The position numbers and the translations under genes are program-made. A DNA stretch of 64,000 bases from Sva-07 sp963793335 (GTDB lineage: Bacteria; Actinomycetota; Acidimicrobiia; Acidimicrobiales; Ilumatobacteraceae). The stretch spans positions 21,870 through 85,869 of the forward strand of contig CAWBZS010000019.1 of the NCBI GenBank assembly GCA_963793335.1, read 5' to 3'. Under the pieces are notes generated by a model. The model was not told where the DNA came from. It saw nothing but the letters and a program-made list of their open reading frames with translations, and did not search any database. Positions 63,188 through 64,000 of this stretch are shown in pieces (position 1 is the first letter of the stretch; each line of letters opens with the position of its first letter).

Positions 63188-63274
63188 TGAACCGGCGTGA
63201 TCGCCGGGAGATGTTGGCTCGCAACGCGACGGTGGAGGAGTTTCGTGCCGTTGAGGCGACGACCGCCGACGTGT

Positions 63275-63592
63275 TCAGCAGTCAGCGAGTGCGGCGAGTG
63301 CATGGCAGATTCGGCTGCGCGCATCGTGGAGACGTCCGATGCGTCGTGTGAGCATCGAGACGGGCTGGGGGCCGAGGTTGTCGAACGATGCGGCGCACTC
63401 GACGTCGAGCCCTTCATCCGTGCCGAGCGCGATCTCGGTGGGGATCGACCGAATGGTGCGGGTGACCGGAGCGACGACGATCCGGTTGAGGTGTGCGGCG
63501 GCGACGTCGCGACTGACGATCAGCACCGGCCGCCGCTTGTCCTCGGCTTCGGCCCACCAGATGTCACCCTGACGGGGCCGAGTGGTCACCAC
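63275..63592 (-). CDS. MazF/PemK-type toxin (second module)
   Basis: 105 residues. RQGDIWWAEAEDKRRPVLIV, SRDVAAAHLNRIVVAPVTRT, IRSIPTEIALGTDEGLDVEC and DNLGPQPVSMLTRRIGRL match MazF throughout. It overlaps the antitoxin by seven bases. It is not closely similar to the MazF at 57.1 kb, so the two modules look independent. Confidence 0.87.
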   Translation of the reverse strand: MVTTRPRQGDIWWAEAEDKRRPVLIVSRDVAAAHLNRIVVAPVTRTIRSIPTEIALGTDEGLDVECAASFDNLGPQPVSMLTRRIGRLHDARSRICHALAALADC

Positions 63593-63834
63593 GGCTCGTC
63601 GGCGATCATCGCTCGGGCGTTGGCCTCGGCGGCGGCGAGTTCCTCGGCGGTCTCGGGGGTCCGCTGGTAGCCGGCGACGATCTGGTCGCCGATCGCCTGT
63701 CGTCGTCGCTCCTCGATCAGCCGGAGCACACCGGCGCGCACGACGTCGGAGCGAGATGCGAAGTCGCCCGCGTCGACGAGCGCATCGATGGCTGCGGCGG
63801 TCTCGTCGTCGATGCGGGTCACCAGCTGCGGCAC
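63586..63834 (-). CDS. ribbon-helix-helix antitoxin (second module)
   Basis: About 82 residues. VPQLVTRIDDETAAAIDALV and GDFASRSDVVRAGVLRLIEE form the RHH domain. The tail RTPETAEELAAAEANARAMI ends in ADEPW, typical of MazF partners. I place the start at the GTG at 63834, six bases after TATGCT. An upstream ATG at 63858 would start before that -10. Confidence 0.82.
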   Translation of the reverse strand: MPQLVTRIDDETAAAIDALVDAGDFASRSDVVRAGVLRLIEERRRQAIGDQIVAGYQRTPETAEELAAAEANARAMIADEPW

Positions 63835-63840
63835 CAGATC

Positions 63841-63846
63841 AGCATA
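63841..63846 (-). promoter_or_regulatory. -10 element of leaderless antitoxin promoter (TATGCT)
   Basis: Minus-strand TATGCT, six bases, then the GTG at 63834. Confidence 0.5.
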
Positions 63847-63960
63847 ACAAGACGTCATGCAGAACGGGATGCACGGCGCCGGCTGTCCGATTGACCGCGC
63901 CCAGTTCGTGGTGCCGGGCGGTCTCCGGCCCGGTGTGACACCCCGTGCGTAGGTTGGACG

Positions 63961-64000
63961 GTGCCGACTCCCTCCCCGTCGAACCCGAGTCCGGGAGATG
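63961..64000 (+). CDS. possible start of a protein running off the window
   Basis: TAGGTT (63950-63955), five bases and GTG CCG ACT, opening MPTPSPSNPSPGD, is the leaderless pattern used by other genes here. Only 13 codons are visible, so the product cannot be named. Confidence 0.3.
   Translation, partial: MPTPSPSNPSPGD

Overview
The window is a high-GC actinobacterial chromosome segment around the replication origin. Gene order (rsmG, khpB/jag, yidC, yidD, rnpA, rpmH leftward; dnaA, dnaN, recF rightward), GTG/TTG starts and DnaA boxes of the TTGTCCACA type are typical of Actinomycetota. The accessory content (DUF222/HNH genes, group 3b NiFe hydrogenase, TM0106 nuclease-helicase, DMFase-like protein, TMEM175) fits the Acidimicrobiia (Ilumatobacter-like), but that placement is inference. 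Many genes have an actinobacterial -10 hexamer (TANNNT or CANNNT) ending about 5-8 nt before the start codon, pointing to widespread leaderless transcription.

Layout. 1-7343: origin block, with DnaA-box clusters on both sides of dnaA. 7399-10146: a frameshifted tryptophan-repeat protein and a Tat-exported PhoD-type phosphatase. 10146-16542: one leftward operon for a cytosolic NADP-linked group 3b NiFe hydrogenase (beta, gamma, delta, alpha), its maturation protease and HypC, plus an EamA transporter and a DUF6390-like protein. 16593-22922: membrane acyltransferase with an SGNH domain, a shattered phosphatase gene, a RelA/SpoT-domain protein that also seems to carry a LOTUS/OST-HTH-like domain, and an EF-G2-type GTPase. 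22982-26354: a very large frameshifted protein resembling an alpha/alpha-toroid glycosidase or phosphorylase. 26438-31472: pta-ackA converging on folP-folK-folB. 31577-35242: acylphosphatase and a RecB-like nuclease/SF1 helicase. 35260-46368: lipoproteins, ketopantoate reductase, thioesterase, a soluble-adenylyl-cyclase-like signalling protein, reductase and DMFase-like protein. 46431-53929: patatin, YihY/BrkB, ROK kinase, acyl-CoA ligase and a cell-envelope protein. 54064-64000: an accessory zone with TMEM175, DUF222/HNH, two MazEF-like modules, RNase Z, an ABC ATPase and several gene remnants.

The most unusual points are: (i) many genes broken by single-base frameshifts that are nearly all +1, which looks like either assembly insertions or an odd mutational signature; (ii) two related loci (35-37 kb and 55-57 kb) that each hold the same gene pair but have decayed reciprocally; (iii) a repeated composite promoter in front of DUF222 genes; (iv) a RelA/SpoT-LOTUS-like fusion; and (v) a cyclase-ATPase-TPR protein whose P-loop has lost its lysine. 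No tRNA, rRNA, CRISPR array or complete insertion sequence was recognised.
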